Shown: positions 9,795 through 18,860 of the stretch, in pieces
How the letters are laid out: each line of letters opens with the position of its first letter
How positions within the stretch are numbered: the first letter of the stretch is position 1
NCBI GenBank assembly: GCA_021798955.1
Contig: JAJZBK010000019.1
Coordinates: forward strand, 1-55,074
Reading direction: 5' to 3'
From: Actinomycetes bacterium
GTDB taxonomy: Bacteria > Actinomycetota > Acidimicrobiia > Acidimicrobiales > RAAP-2
DNA length: 55,074 nt
Program-made: the position numbers and the translations under genes
Notes under the pieces: model-generated
What the model saw: the letters and a program-made list of their open reading frames with translations, nothing else
Databases searched by the model: none
What the model was told of the DNA's origin: nothing

Positions 9795-10625
9795 ATGGAG
9801 GAAGCAGGGTTCTTCGGCATCGGTCACCTCGACCTGTCGGTCTCCGATGTCGAGGCGAGCGCAGCGTGGTACGAGCGGGTGCTGGGCCTCCGGCGCGTGC
9901 GGCGGGTGGCCTTCCCCGAGCGCACCATGATCGTGCTGCGCCACGACGCCTCGGGTCTGGTGATTGGGCTCAACCAGCATCAGGGGTTCCCCGGGGAGCC
10001 CTTCGACGAGCGCCGCGCCGGGCTCGACCACGTCGGCTTCGCCGTCGCCCGGCGCCAGGACCTCGACGTCTGGCAGGAACGTCTGGCGGCGCTCGGTGTC
10101 GAGCACTCGCCGGTGGCGGACACCGAGGTGGGCTCGGCGCTGGTCTTCCGGGACCCTGACCACATCCAACTCGAGCTGTGGTGGTCCAAGCCCGCCGGGG
10201 ATGCTCCGACGTCGCTTGTTGCCGATCGTGACGTCATCGAGCGCTCGAGCCCGCTCGGCGTCGACGAGACGGTCCGGCGCCTCGCCGACGCGGCGGCGGC
10301 GGCCGGCGCCACGGTGTTTGCCACCATCGACCATGCCGCCGGTGCACGGTCGGTTGGCCTCGACATGCCCGAGACCCAGGTGTTGATCGTCGGCAACCCA
10401 GCTGCGGGCACCCCGCCGATGCTCGCCGCCCCCGACCTCGCTCTCGAGCTCCCGACCCGCCTCCTCGTCCGCCAGGCATCCCCCGGCGCGCCGGGCAGCA
10501 CGGTCGTCTTCTCCGACCCGACCGCCCTCGCTCGTCGCTACGGGCTCAGCTCCGAGCAGGTCGCCGGGCTGGTCGACCTCGTCGCGCTGGTCGACCGTGC
10601 GCTCGGCGGAGCATCCGATGGGTAG
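9795..10625 (+). CDS. VOC (glyoxalase-like) domain fused to a DUF302 domain
   Basis: A 276-residue protein. Residues about 6-133 are a VOC domain: GIGHLDLSVSDVEASAAWYE, the GLDHVGFAVA repeat and FRDPDHIQLELWW, with His/Glu positions suited to a metal site. Residues about 150-275 match DUF302 (VDETVRRLADAAAAAGATVF, then a hydrophobic core ending PTRLLVRQ). VOC proteins are dioxygenases, isomerases or binding proteins; DUF302 is uncharacterised. The start at 9795 follows a purine-rich AGAAAGAAGCAAGGG stretch. It is 29 bases after the DUF488 gene and may share its transcript. Confidence 0.8.
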   Translation: MEEAGFFGIGHLDLSVSDVEASAAWYERVLGLRRVRRVAFPERTMIVLRHDASGLVIGLNQHQGFPGEPFDERRAGLDHVGFAVARRQDLDVWQERLAALGVEHSPVADTEVGSALVFRDPDHIQLELWWSKPAGDAPTSLVADRDVIERSSPLGVDETVRRLADAAAAAGATVFATIDHAAGARSVGLDMPETQVLIVGNPAAGTPPMLAAPDLALELPTRLLVRQASPGAPGSTVVFSDPTALARRYGLSSEQVAGLVDLVALVDRALGGASDG

Positions 10626-10703
10626 CGATCGGTGCATCGCGGGTGCGAGTACGCCAGCCCGACGACCTGCCCTCGAACCCGTCACAGCAAGCGGTACGAG
10701 CCG

Positions 10704-11828
10704 ATGAGGGCCGTCCCGACCATCGCGGTGGTCGGCACCGGACCAGCGGGGATCGCCGCCGCCCGCCAGCTCCGAGACGGAGCCGACGTCCACGTCGTCC
10801 TCATCGCTCCCGAAGGGCGCTCGGAGTACCTGCCCGGCACGCTCACCGTGGCCACCGGTGACGCCTATGCCTCCCAGTACAAGACTCGGGTCGAGCTCGC
10901 CGGCGTCGAGGTCCTTCCGGCAACGGTCGATTCGATCGAGCCCGGTGGGCTCAGGATCGAGGGGTCCTTGCTCCGGGCTGACGCGGTCATCGCCGCTCCC
11001 GGGCTCGCACTCGATCCCGTCGGCCGCGCCACGCGCGGCGAGACTGTCGGCTTCTGGGACCCGACCGGGGCCGAGGCAGCCGCGCCACGGATCCGCGCCG
11101 TGGAGCGGGGTGTCATCGACGTCGTGATCTCGTCCCTCCCGTACCGCTGTCCGCCCGCGCCCTACGGCCTGGCCATGCGGCTCGCCCGGCGCGCTCGCCA
11201 GCTCGACCAACAGATCCAGGTCCGCCTGGTCACGCCCGAAGAACACCCGCTCGCCGCGCTCGGGCCCGTGCTGGGCGATGCATTGCTGGCAGGCTTCCGA
11301 AACGCTGGCGTCGAGGTCAGCCTCGGCGTCGAGATCGACCCCGATGCCTTGGCCAACGGGGTGGTCACCGCTGGTGCAGGCGACCGGGGCGGGGCGGATC
11401 TCACGATCGTGATCCCCCGGCACCGTACGAGTCCCCTGCTCGCCGACCTGGTCGACTCGAGCAGCCCGCTCGTCACCGTTGACGCCCGTTTCGCCACCGA
11501 GATGGCCGGGGTCTTCGTCGTCGGCGACGCAGCCGCCAGCCCCTACCCGCGAGCCGCCGATCCCGCCGCGTGGTCAGGAACGATCGCAGCGATGGCGGTG
11601 CTGTCCGAGCTCGGCTTCGATCATGCCCGGACCCCCCTGGCGCCCGCACCGGACTGTTTCGTGGACCACGGCGACGGCGCCTACGGGCGTATCCGGATCA
11701 CCTACCCTGATGGGCCACCACCGCGGGGGCAGCCCGCCGTCGCCATCGATCACGCCGCACCGGCACTGGCCGCGGACTTCGAAGCGGCTCACCGGCACTG
11801 GCGGTCAGTACGCGTCGAAGGCGTGTGA
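10704..11828 (+). CDS. Sulfide:quinone reductase-like / FCSD-like flavoprotein
   Basis: A 374-residue FAD protein. The dinucleotide-binding motif VVGTGPAGIAAARQL is near residue 9 and the second FAD motif GVFVVGDAAA is near 270. SSLPYRCPPAPYGLAM matches the RCPPAPYE segment of sulfide:quinone reductases and flavocytochrome c sulfide dehydrogenases, including one active-site Cys. Other Cys residues expected in canonical SQR are not obvious, so sulfide as substrate is uncertain. The start ATG 10704 fits the FAD motif; a longer frame upstream lacks support. Confidence 0.7.
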   Translation: MRAVPTIAVVGTGPAGIAAARQLRDGADVHVVLIAPEGRSEYLPGTLTVATGDAYASQYKTRVELAGVEVLPATVDSIEPGGLRIEGSLLRADAVIAAPGLALDPVGRATRGETVGFWDPTGAEAAAPRIRAVERGVIDVVISSLPYRCPPAPYGLAMRLARRARQLDQQIQVRLVTPEEHPLAALGPVLGDALLAGFRNAGVEVSLGVEIDPDALANGVVTAGAGDRGGADLTIVIPRHRTSPLLADLVDSSSPLVTVDARFATEMAGVFVVGDAAASPYPRAADPAAWSGTIAAMAVLSELGFDHARTPLAPAPDCFVDHGDGAYGRIRITYPDGPPPRGQPAVAIDHAAPALAADFEAAHRHWRSVRVEGV

Positions 11829-11913
11829 CCGGCGCCTCCGAACCGGTTCGCCCCCGACGCCACCTCCTCGTCACCACGACCATGGTGATGCCACTGTCTA
11901 CGCAAATATTTCC

Positions 11914-11934
11914 ACCCAGTGATAGACACTGGGT
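11914..11934. promoter_or_regulatory. Perfect inverted repeat upstream of narG, candidate operator
   Basis: ACCCAGTG (11914-11921) and CACTGGGT (11927-11934) are 8-base arms around ATAGA. It lies 52 bases before the narG start, just after an AT-rich CAAATATTT patch, where it would overlap a promoter. The regulator is unknown. It does not match the FNR consensus TTGAT-N4-ATCAA. Confidence 0.5.
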
Positions 11935-11986
11935 AAGGTGGCAGCCAGCCTCTCGTAGGTAATGCCGCCAGGCTGAACGGAGAGCG

Positions 11987-14900
11987 ATGGCACGTGACAC
12001 GGGGGACGTACCGGCAGCCGAGGACCGGCTCTTAGCCGACACCGGGCTCGTACGAGCGGCCCGCTACATCCAGCCGGGAGAGCCTTCGCCCGACGCTCGC
12101 GAGCTGCACCGCCAAGGGGGCCGGCGGGCCGAGGAGTTCTACCGGGAGCGTTGGCGCCACGACAAGGTCGTGCGCTCCACCCACGGGGTCAACTGCACGG
12201 GGTCGTGCTCGTGGCAGGTCTACGTGAAGGATGGGATCATCACCTGGGAGACCCAGGCCGTCGACTACCCCTCAGTCGGTCCCGGGTCTCCCGAGTACGA
12301 GCCTCGCGGCTGCCCCCGGGGGGCATCGTTCTCCTGGTACACCTACTCTCCGGCACGGGTGCGTTACCCGTACGTGCGGGGTGTTTTGCTCGAGCTGTTC
12401 CGGGCGGCCAAAGCCTCCAACGGCGGGGACCCTGTGGCAGCCTGGGCAGAGGTCACGGCCGACCTCGAGCGCGCAGCCACCTACAAGCAGGCCAGAGGCC
12501 AAGGCGGCTTCGTGCGTGCCTCGTGGGCCGAGGTGCTCGAGCTGGTGGCTGCCGCCCACGTGCACACCGTTGCCGCCTACGGCCCGGACCGCACGGCGGG
12601 GTTCACCGTCATCCCGGCGATGTCGATGGCCTCGTACGCCGCCGGCACTCGTTTCTACTCGCTGTTGGGCGGGACGATCCTGTCCTTCTACGACTGGTAC
12701 GCCGACCTTCCCCCCGCTTCTCCGCAGGTGTTCGGCGACCAGACCGACGTGCCCGAGTCGGCCGACTGGTGGAACGCCTCCTATCTCATCGTCTGGGGGA
12801 CGAACCTGCCGATCACCCGCACCCCCGACGCCCACTTCATGACCGAGGCCCGCTACCGGGGGCAGAAGGTGGTCGTCGTCTCCCCCGACTACTCCGACCA
12901 CACCAAGTTCGCGGACGACTGGCTGGCTGCCAACCCCGGCACCGACGCTGCGCTCGCGATGGCGATGGGCCACGTCATGCTCTCCGAGTTCTACCGGGAC
13001 CGCAAGGTCCCGCGCTTCGAGGACTACGCCCGGACCTACACCGACCTGCCCTTTCTCGTCACCTTGCGCGAGCGGGATGACGCGTACGTGCCAGATCACT
13101 TCCTCACCGCGTCAGCGCTCGCTCATGACGGCGAGGTGGGTAGCGCCGACCACGACCAAGAAGGCACCGCCCAGTGGAAGACCGTCGTGCTCGACGAAGC
13201 GAGCGGCGAACCTGTGGTGCCCAACGGGTCGATCGGCTTCCGCTGGAGCGAAGAGGGCAAGGGCCGCTGGAACCTCGACCTTGGGGAGGTGCGTCCGGCA
13301 CTGAGTTGCTACGGCCGTCCGGGTACGGAGGTCGTGGCGGTCGACCTACCCCGCTTCGACGTCGGCGACCAGGGGGGTGGGGTGCTCCGCCGTGGTGTGC
13401 CGGTGCTCCGAGTCGCAGGCCGCCTCGTCACGACGGTGTTCGACCTCGTGATGGCCCACTACGGCGTCGGACGCCCGGGGCTCCCCGGCGACTGGCCCTC
13501 GGGCTACGACGACGCAGAGGCCCCCTACACGCCAGCATGGCAGGAGAAGATCACCTCGGTGCCCGCCTCGGCGTGCGCCCGGGTAGCCCGCGAGTTCGCG
13601 CACAATGCCGAGGTCTCTGGCGGCCGCTCCATGATCGCTATGGGCGCGGGTACCAACCACTGGTTCCACTCGGACCAGGTCTACCGGACGTTCCTCTCGT
13701 TGCTCATGCTGGGGGGCTGCGAAGGGGTGAACGGCGGCGGGTGGGCGCACTACGTCGGCCAGGAGAAGGTCCGCCCGCTCACCGGCTGGTTCACCTTGGC
13801 CTTCGCGTACGACTGGGTGCGCCCGACCCGGCACCAACCGGCAACGCCGTACTGGTACTTGGCGACCGACCAGTGGCGCTACGAGGGCACGCGAGCCGAC
13901 GCGCTGGCCTCCCCGCTTGGAGAGGGACGCTTCTCCGGCAAGTCGGTGGCCGATCTCTACGCCTACGCGGCCCGCCAGGGCTGGATCGCCTCGCACCCTG
14001 CCTTCGACCGCAATCCGCTCGACCTTGCCGATGAGGCCGAGGCCGCAGGCAAGACCGTAGAGGAGTTTGTGGTCGACGAGCTTCGAGCAGGCCGGCTGCG
14101 CTTCGCCGCGGCCGATCCCGACGACCCGGCCAACTTCCCCCGCGTCCTCACCGTGTGGCGCTCCAACCTCCTCGGCTCCTCGGGAAAGGGCCACGAGTAC
14201 TTCTTGCATCACCTACTCGGCGCCGACAACGCGGTGGCGGCCACCGAGTGCCCACCCGGGGCTCGGCCCGCGGAGGTCGCGTGGCGCGACGAGGCCCCGG
14301 TCGGCAAGCTCGACCTGTTGGTCGACATCGACTTTCGGATGACCTCGACCGGCATCTACGCGGATGTGGTGCTACCGACGGCCACCTGGTACGAGAAGCA
14401 CGACCTGTCGTCGACCGACATGCACCCCTTCGTGCACTCCTTCAATCCGGCGATCGCGCCGCCGTGGGAAGCCCGCAGTGACTTCGACATCTTCGGAGAC
14501 CTCGCGACCGAGTGCTCCCGCCTCGCCGAGGGACACCTTGGGGTACGCCGCGATCTGCTCGCCGTGCCGCTCGGCCACGACACCCCAGATGAGTGCGCCC
14601 AGCCGGGCGGCCGGGCCCTTGACTGGGCAGCCGGGGAGTGCGACCCGGTGCCGGGGGTCACGATGCCAAGGCTTGTGGTGGTCGAACGAGACTACCCGCG
14701 CCTCGCCGAACGCTGGCGCGCCTTGGGGCCGCTCATCGACGAGGCCGGCGCCACCACCAAGGGGGTCACGCTCCCGGTCGGCACCGAAGTGCCCTGGCTG
14801 GCAGCGCGGAACGGCACCATCCGCGGTGGGATCGCTGACGACCGGCCGAAGATCGACCGCGACGACCTGTTCTGCGAGGCCATCCTGGCGCTGTCGGGCA

Positions 14901-15721
14901 CGACGAATGGCCGCCTGGCAGTCGCCGGCTTCGAAGCGCTCGAGGAGCGTACCGGCGTCGCGCTTGCTGACCTCGCCCACGAGCGGGCCGGGGACCGGAT
15001 CACCTTCGCCGACACGGTCACCCAGCCGCGGGCGGTGATCGCTTCACCCGAGTGGTCGGGAGCGGAGTCCGAACGCCGTCGCTACTCGCCGTTCACCGTG
15101 AACGTGGACCGCCTCAAGCCCTGGCACACGCTCACCGGCCGGCAGCACTTCTTGTTGGACCACGACTGGATGGCTGAGCTCGGTGAAAGCCTCCCGACCT
15201 ACCGGCCACCGCTGTCGATCGCCGAGACCTTCGGCGACCAGCGCCGCGGCGACACGGAGCGTCCCCAGCTCGTCGCCCGCTACCTCACACCGCACTCCAA
15301 GTGGTCGATCCACTCCGAGTACCAGGACAACATCCACATGCTGAACCTGTTCCGAGGAGGGCCCGTGATCTGGGTGAACGACCTCGACGCTCAGCGCATC
15401 GGGGTGATCGACAACGACTGGATCGAGGCCTACAACCGCAACGGTGTCACCGTGGCGCGCGCCGCGGTCACTCACCGGGTGCCTCCGGGGACCGTGCTCA
15501 TGTACCACGCCATCGACCGGCACCTCCAGATGCCGGTGTCGGAGACCTCGGGGTTGCACGGCGGAACCGACAACTCGCTCACCCGGGTGGTCATGAAACC
15601 CACGCACATGATCGGCGGCTATGCCCAGCTGTCGGCCGGGTTCAACTACTACGGGCCGACGGGCTCCCAGCGTGACGAGATCGCGATCATCCGCCGGCGC
15701 TCACAGGAGGTCGAGTTCTGA
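11987..15721 (+). CDS. narG: Respiratory nitrate reductase alpha subunit NarG
   Basis: A 1244-residue Mo-bisMGD enzyme that reduces nitrate to nitrite at the membrane. The FS0 4Fe-4S motif His66-x3-Cys70-x3-Cys74-x34-Cys109 has the same spacing as E. coli NarG. The Mo-site region SFYDWYADLPPASPQ... DVPESADW carries the Asp ligand, and PDAHFMTEARYRGQKVVVVSPDYSDHTKFAD is conserved. No twin-arginine signal is seen, so it faces the cytoplasm like classical NarG. GGAG lies six bases before the ATG. The last bases carry an AGGAGG (15705-15710) for the next start. Confidence 0.98.
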   Translation: MARDTGDVPAAEDRLLADTGLVRAARYIQPGEPSPDARELHRQGGRRAEEFYRERWRHDKVVRSTHGVNCTGSCSWQVYVKDGIITWETQAVDYPSVGPGSPEYEPRGCPRGASFSWYTYSPARVRYPYVRGVLLELFRAAKASNGGDPVAAWAEVTADLERAATYKQARGQGGFVRASWAEVLELVAAAHVHTVAAYGPDRTAGFTVIPAMSMASYAAGTRFYSLLGGTILSFYDWYADLPPASPQVFGDQTDVPESADWWNASYLIVWGTNLPITRTPDAHFMTEARYRGQKVVVVSPDYSDHTKFADDWLAANPGTDAALAMAMGHVMLSEFYRDRKVPRFEDYARTYTDLPFLVTLRERDDAYVPDHFLTASALAHDGEVGSADHDQEGTAQWKTVVLDEASGEPVVPNGSIGFRWSEEGKGRWNLDLGEVRPALSCYGRPGTEVVAVDLPRFDVGDQGGGVLRRGVPVLRVAGRLVTTVFDLVMAHYGVGRPGLPGDWPSGYDDAEAPYTPAWQEKITSVPASACARVAREFAHNAEVSGGRSMIAMGAGTNHWFHSDQVYRTFLSLLMLGGCEGVNGGGWAHYVGQEKVRPLTGWFTLAFAYDWVRPTRHQPATPYWYLATDQWRYEGTRADALASPLGEGRFSGKSVADLYAYAARQGWIASHPAFDRNPLDLADEAEAAGKTVEEFVVDELRAGRLRFAAADPDDPANFPRVLTVWRSNLLGSSGKGHEYFLHHLLGADNAVAATECPPGARPAEVAWRDEAPVGKLDLLVDIDFRMTSTGIYADVVLPTATWYEKHDLSSTDMHPFVHSFNPAIAPPWEARSDFDIFGDLATECSRLAEGHLGVRRDLLAVPLGHDTPDECAQPGGRALDWAAGECDPVPGVTMPRLVVVERDYPRLAERWRALGPLIDEAGATTKGVTLPVGTEVPWLAARNGTIRGGIADDRPKIDRDDLFCEAILALSGTTNGRLAVAGFEALEERTGVALADLAHERAGDRITFADTVTQPRAVIASPEWSGAESERRRYSPFTVNVDRLKPWHTLTGRQHFLLDHDWMAELGESLPTYRPPLSIAETFGDQRRGDTERPQLVARYLTPHSKWSIHSEYQDNIHMLNLFRGGPVIWVNDLDAQRIGVIDNDWIEAYNRNGVTVARAAVTHRVPPGTVLMYHAIDRHLQMPVSETSGLHGGTDNSLTRVVMKPTHMIGGYAQLSAGFNYYGPTGSQRDEIAIIRRRSQEVEF

Positions 15722-15771
15722 TGTCCATCATCGCCATGCGGCCCAACGGACCCCGGGGGGCCGCCCAATGA
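15721..15771 (+). CDS. 16-residue mini-ORF bridging narG and narH
   Basis: ATG 15721 shares its A with the narG stop (TGATG), and its TGA (15769-15771) overlaps the narH ATG at 15768 (ATGA). It has its own AGGAGG ten bases upstream. The peptide MSIIAMRPNGPRGAAQ resembles no known protein. The likely role is to carry ribosomes from narG into narH by coupling; a functional peptide cannot be excluded. Confidence 0.4.
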   Translation: MSIIAMRPNGPRGAAQ

Positions 15772-17411
15772 GGATCATGGCCCAGGTGTGCATGGTCATG
15801 AACCTCGACAAGTGCATCGGCTGCCACACCTGTACGGTCACCTGCAAGCAGACCTGGACCAACCGGCCGGGTACCGAGTATGTCTACTTCAACAACGTCG
15901 AGACCAAGCCCGGCCTCGGCTACCCGGCCCGCTACGAGGACCAGGAGCGCTGGAACGGCGGCTGGACGCTGGGCAAGAAGGGCCGCCTGAAGCTCAAGGC
16001 CGGCAGCCGTCTCAAGAAGCTGGCCTCGATCTTCTGCAATCCCGACCTGCCGACCATCGAGGACTACCACGAGCCCTTCAGCTACGACTACGCCCGCCTC
16101 ATCACCGCGCCTGCTGGCACCAAAAGCCCGTCGGTGTCCACGCGCTCCGCACTGACCGGCCGAGAGATGAACCCGACCTGGGGGGCGAACTGGGAGGACG
16201 ACTTGGCTGGGGCGCCTGCTCGGGCGCTCGAGGACCCGAACATCGTCGCGCTACCCGAGGGTGCAGCAGAGAAGGTGCGGCTCGATTTCGAGTCGGTCTT
16301 CATGTTCTACCTACCGCGCATCTGCGAGCACTGTCTCAACCCGTCCTGTGTCGCCTCGTGCCCGTCGGGGGCGATGTACAAGCGCGAAGAGGACGGCATC
16401 GTGCTCGTCGACCAGGACCGTTGCCGGGGCTGGCGGTTCTGCGTGTCGGGCTGCCCCTACAAAAAGGTGTACTTCAACCACCGCACCGGCAAGGCGGAAA
16501 AGTGCACCTTCTGCTTCCCCCGCATCGAGGCAGGAATGCCCACCGTCTGCTCGGAGACCTGTGTCGGACGGCTGCGCTATCTGGGTCTCATGCTCTACGA
16601 CGCCGACAAGGTGCTCGATGCCGCAGCCACCACCGACGCGACCGACCTCTACGAGGCGCAGCTCGGGGTGTTCTTGGACCCCGATGACCCGACGGTCGCT
16701 GCCGAGGCCGAGCGCCAGGGGATCCCGCACGACTGGCTCGCCGCAGCACGCCGCTCGCCGACCTACGCCCTGATCGCCCGCCACAAAGTCGCCCTGCCGC
16801 TGCATCCCGAGTACCGCACCATGCCAATGGTGTGGTACATCCCGCCGCTCTCCCCCGTCGCCGATGTCACCGCAGCGGCCGGCTACGACGACACCGCCGA
16901 GAACGTCTTCGCCGCCATCGACGCCCTGCGCATTCCGGTCGAGTACCTCGCCAACCTGTTCACTGCTGGCGACGCCGGCCCCGTCCGGCTATCCCTGCGC
17001 CGCCTCGCCATGGTGCGGACGGTGATGCGTGCCCATCAGCTCGGAACCCACCCTGGCGTCGATCCCGCCGAGGTCGGGCTGAGCGAGGACGCGGCCTCCG
17101 ACCTGTTCCGGCTTCTCGCCATCGCCCGCTACGAGGACCGCTACGTCGTGCCCCCAGCGCATGCCGAAGACGCCGGACGCCTCCTCGCCCAGCACGACCT
17201 GTCGGGCTGCTCACTCGAGGGTGAGGGTGGACCGGGCATGGGCGGAGAGGGTAGTGACACTGAGGCGGTGCCCGGGTTCCACCTTCAGCGTCTGGACTCG
17301 GCGGACGCCTCCGTCGCCGGGCGCGATCCGAAGGGGAGGCTGCACCTGCGGATCTCCGAGCACCCCGCATCCGGGTCGGTCGGCCTGGCCGGCGCTGGCG
17401 GTGCGCCATGA
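15768..17411 (+). CDS. narH: Respiratory nitrate reductase beta subunit NarH
   Basis: A 547-residue electron-transfer subunit with four Fe-S clusters. The first Cys set is Cys16-x2-Cys19-x2-Cys22-x3-Cys26 (CIGCHTCTVTC), the same numbering as E. coli NarH. The later sets are CEHCLNPSCVASCPSG, CRGWRFCVSGCPYKK with Trp at the 3Fe-4S position, and CTFC...VCSETCVG. It passes electrons from NarI haems to NarG. ATG 15768 aligns with the family start; ATG 15777 with GAGG upstream is an alternative. The C-terminus overlaps narJ (ATGA). Confidence 0.98.
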   Translation: MRIMAQVCMVMNLDKCIGCHTCTVTCKQTWTNRPGTEYVYFNNVETKPGLGYPARYEDQERWNGGWTLGKKGRLKLKAGSRLKKLASIFCNPDLPTIEDYHEPFSYDYARLITAPAGTKSPSVSTRSALTGREMNPTWGANWEDDLAGAPARALEDPNIVALPEGAAEKVRLDFESVFMFYLPRICEHCLNPSCVASCPSGAMYKREEDGIVLVDQDRCRGWRFCVSGCPYKKVYFNHRTGKAEKCTFCFPRIEAGMPTVCSETCVGRLRYLGLMLYDADKVLDAAATTDATDLYEAQLGVFLDPDDPTVAAEAERQGIPHDWLAAARRSPTYALIARHKVALPLHPEYRTMPMVWYIPPLSPVADVTAAAGYDDTAENVFAAIDALRIPVEYLANLFTAGDAGPVRLSLRRLAMVRTVMRAHQLGTHPGVDPAEVGLSEDAASDLFRLLAIARYEDRYVVPPAHAEDAGRLLAQHDLSGCSLEGEGGPGMGGEGSDTEAVPGFHLQRLDSADASVAGRDPKGRLHLRISEHPASGSVGLAGAGGAP

Positions 17412-18049
17412 GGCCTCAGGCAACAGCGACGGTCTTCGGCTGCGCATCGGTACTGCTCAGCTACCCCGACCGGGAGTTCACCAGCGACTTGGCAGCGGTG
17501 CAGGAGGCACTCGAGAGGCTCCCGGGCACCTCGGCGCGCTCCAAGCTCCGCGCGGTTGTCGAATGGCTGGAGGCGATGCCGGTTGTGGAGGCGGCGAAGA
17601 CCTACGTGGACGTCTTCGACCTCTCCCGCGGCGTCTGCCTGTACCTCACCTACTACCGTCACGGCGACACCCGCGAGCGCGGCATGGCACTCACTGCGTT
17701 GGTCGAGGCCTTCCGCGAGGCCGGGTTTGGCATCGTGCCCGGCGAGCTTCCCGACTACCTCCCTGCGCTGTTGGAGTTGGCTGCGACGAGCACGGCCGGT
17801 GCGACCGTGCTCGGCGAGCATCGCATGGCCCTCGACGCTCTGCATGGCGCGCTCGTCAACGCGAACAGCCCGTATGCCGACGCAGTCGCTGCTGTGCAAA
17901 GTGTCCTTCCCGGACGGTCGCGGACCGATCGCGAGGCACTGCGCCGGTACCGGACGGACGGTCCGCCGTCGGAGAGGGTGGGCCTCGAGCCCTTCGCCCC
18001 GCCCGAGGTCCTCGGCCAAGGCGTCACGATGGGATCGACTCGCAGATGA
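17408..18049 (+). CDS. narJ: Nitrate reductase maturation chaperone NarJ
   Basis: A 213-residue all-helical TorD/NarJ-type chaperone that is needed for cofactor insertion into NarG and membrane attachment. LLSYPDREF near the start and YVDVFDLSRGVCLYLTYYRH are family hallmarks. It overlaps narH by four bases and narI by four bases (ATGA both times), the standard nar gene order. Confidence 0.95.
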   Translation: MRPQATATVFGCASVLLSYPDREFTSDLAAVQEALERLPGTSARSKLRAVVEWLEAMPVVEAAKTYVDVFDLSRGVCLYLTYYRHGDTRERGMALTALVEAFREAGFGIVPGELPDYLPALLELAATSTAGATVLGEHRMALDALHGALVNANSPYADAVAAVQSVLPGRSRTDREALRRYRTDGPPSERVGLEPFAPPEVLGQGVTMGSTRR

Positions 18050-18798
18050 ACGGCGTTTCGGGCCTCGAATTCTTCTGGTGGGCGGTGATCCCCTACGTCG
18101 CGATCGCGGTCTTCGTCGTCGGGCACATCTGGCGATATCGCTACGACCAGTTCGGTTGGACCACCCGCTCCACCGAGCTCCAGGAGAAACAGTGGCTCCG
18201 CTGGGGCGGTCCGATCTTCCACTACGCGACGTTCCTCGCCATCGGTGGCCATGTCATCGGGATCCTCGTCCCTGCGTCATGGACCAAAGCGATCGGGATC
18301 TCCGAACCGGTGTACCGATGGTTCTCAGCCACCGCAGGGACCATCGCGGTCGTCGGCATCCTCGTCGGTATCGCCATCCTGGCGGGCAGGCGGATCTTCA
18401 TCGCTCGGGTCCGCGCCACGACCAGCCCAGTCGACTGGTTCATTCTGGTCTTGCTACTCATCGAGGTCGTCTTCGGCATGGCCATGACGACGGGGGTCAA
18501 CCTCCTCGGTGCGGGCTACAACTACCGCACGACCGTGTCGGTGTGGTTCCGCAGTCTCTTCGCCGGCAACCCCAACGTGCATGCCATTGTGGGCGCACCA
18601 GTGCTCTACCAGGTCCACGTGAGCCTGGCATGGCTCATCATCGCTGCCTGGCCGTTCACCCGGCTCGTACATGCCTGGAGTGCCCCGGTCTGGTACATGT
18701 GGCGGCCCTTTGTCGTCTACCGCAGTCGCCGCGCCACCCGGCCCAACGAGCCGGGGACGAGTGGGCGCCGGTGGCGGCGCATCGGTGCGCACTATTGA
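18046..18798 (+). CDS. narI: Nitrate reductase gamma subunit NarI (cytochrome b)
   Basis: A 250-residue membrane protein with five expected helices that binds two b haems and oxidises quinol. The haem ligands are visible as HYATFLAIGGH (two His ten apart) and as two His 18 apart beginning in QVHVSLAWL, the same spacings as E. coli NarI. ATG 18046 overlaps the narJ stop. Confidence 0.97.
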   Translation: MNGVSGLEFFWWAVIPYVAIAVFVVGHIWRYRYDQFGWTTRSTELQEKQWLRWGGPIFHYATFLAIGGHVIGILVPASWTKAIGISEPVYRWFSATAGTIAVVGILVGIAILAGRRIFIARVRATTSPVDWFILVLLLIEVVFGMAMTTGVNLLGAGYNYRTTVSVWFRSLFAGNPNVHAIVGAPVLYQVHVSLAWLIIAAWPFTRLVHAWSAPVWYMWRPFVVYRSRRATRPNEPGTSGRRWRRIGAHY

Positions 18799-18827
18799 GC
18801 GCGGTCGACATCAAGCAAGGATCCGCG

Positions 18828-18860
18828 ATGGCAACCACTGACCATGGGGCGGGACAGTGA
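18828..18860 (+). CDS. 10-residue leader mini-ORF overlapping the TDT transporter start
   Basis: AAGGA (18817-18821) is six bases before ATG 18828. The frame MATTDHGAGQ ends at TGA 18858-18860, which overlaps the GTG start of the transporter (GTGA, 18857-18860). The transporter has no ribosome site of its own at that GTG, so coupled re-initiation is plausible. Could be chance. Confidence 0.35.
   Translation: MATTDHGAGQ

Noticed and set aside
9726..11423. 565-codon minus-strand open frame
   Set aside because: Antisense to the VOC-DUF302 and SQR-like genes, which have clear FAD and VOC motifs.
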